13,016 bases of DNA, taken from DATFWK01 sp035259345 (GTDB lineage: Bacteria > Actinomycetota > Thermoleophilia > Miltoncostaeales > Miltoncostaeaceae). Location: positions 1-13,016 of the forward strand of contig DATFWK010000034.1 in the NCBI GenBank assembly GCA_035259345.1, read 5' to 3'. A program made the translations under genes and the position numbers. This document shows positions 12,975-13,016 of this stretch, piece after piece. The notes beneath the pieces were generated by a model. It was not told the DNA's origin. It did not search any database and saw only the letters and a list, made by a program, of their open reading frames with translations. How positions within the stretch are numbered: position 1 is the first letter of the stretch; each line of letters opens with the position of its first letter.

Positions 12975-13016
12975 ATGAGCAACGACCAGCAGGACTTCGG
13001 CCGTATCGCCCGCGAG
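12975..13016 (+). CDS. 5' end of an unidentified gene
   Basis: An ATG followed by 13 open codons runs to the window edge, beginning MSNDQQDFGRIARE. The fragment is too short to assign a family. Support for it is the TAAGCT hexamer 6 nt upstream, coding-like codons (agc, aac, gac, cag, ttc), and its position divergent from the MarR-type regulator, which may control it. Confidence 0.5.
   Translation, partial: MSNDQQDFGRIARE

Overview
This 13 kb window is dense, very GC-rich chromosomal DNA with strong G/C preference at third codon positions. The gene content points to a high-GC actinomycetote: an Eis-like acetyltransferase tail, the CysO/CysM/Mec cysteine pathway otherwise best known from Mycobacterium, a GTG-rich start repertoire and apparently leaderless promoters. 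A deep-branching class such as Thermoleophilia would fit, but that placement is inference. I see no rRNA, tRNA, CRISPR array, insertion sequence or phage gene.

Layout. (1) 1-299: the 3' end of an Eis-type acetyltransferase, convergent with a glyoxalase I gene (306-695, minus). (2) 734-3342, minus: an MFS exporter of the fosmidomycin-resistance type followed by rarA, joined by a GTGA stop/start overlap. (3) 3341-3562, plus: a 73-codon gene of unknown function wedged between minus-strand genes; its start codon overlaps the start of the MFS gene. (4) 3512-4476, minus: a two-gene operon of a small zinc-ribbon protein and a four-helix membrane protein, neither of known function. (5) 4598-7484, plus: a complete sulfur-carrier cysteine operon made of a rhodanese-E1 activating enzyme, CysO, CysM and the JAMM peptidase Mec. 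A lipoprotein gene of unknown role trails it (to 8103). (6) 8115-9626, minus: a NYN-domain RNase with a LOTUS-like domain and an Arg/Glu-rich tail. (7) 9907-11235, plus: citrate synthase. A 280-bp divergent intergenic region with repeated hairpins separates it from the NYN gene. (8) 11245-12905, minus: a MarR-type regulator followed by a secreted NlpC/P60 hydrolase. (9) 12975 onward, plus: the first 14 codons of a further gene.

How the genes work together. The clearest system is the cysteine operon. The E1-like protein adenylates CysO and its rhodanese domain probably supplies sulfur. CysO thiocarboxylate donates sulfur to O-phosphoserine-derived aminoacrylate on CysM, and Mec cleaves cysteine from the CysO-Cys adduct. 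An oddity is that CysO ends in Gly-Gly-Arg rather than Gly-Gly, so it may need trimming before activation, and Mec is an obvious candidate for that step. The other neighbours look like housekeeping (citrate synthase, RarA, glyoxalase) plus envelope genes.

Gene-start architecture is also notable. Four promoter-proximal genes have a TANNNT hexamer 6-8 nt before the ATG and no Shine-Dalgarno sequence (leaderless-like). Genes within operons or with long leaders (moeZ, cysO, NYN, gltA) carry clear Shine-Dalgarno sequences or are translationally coupled through GTGA overlaps.
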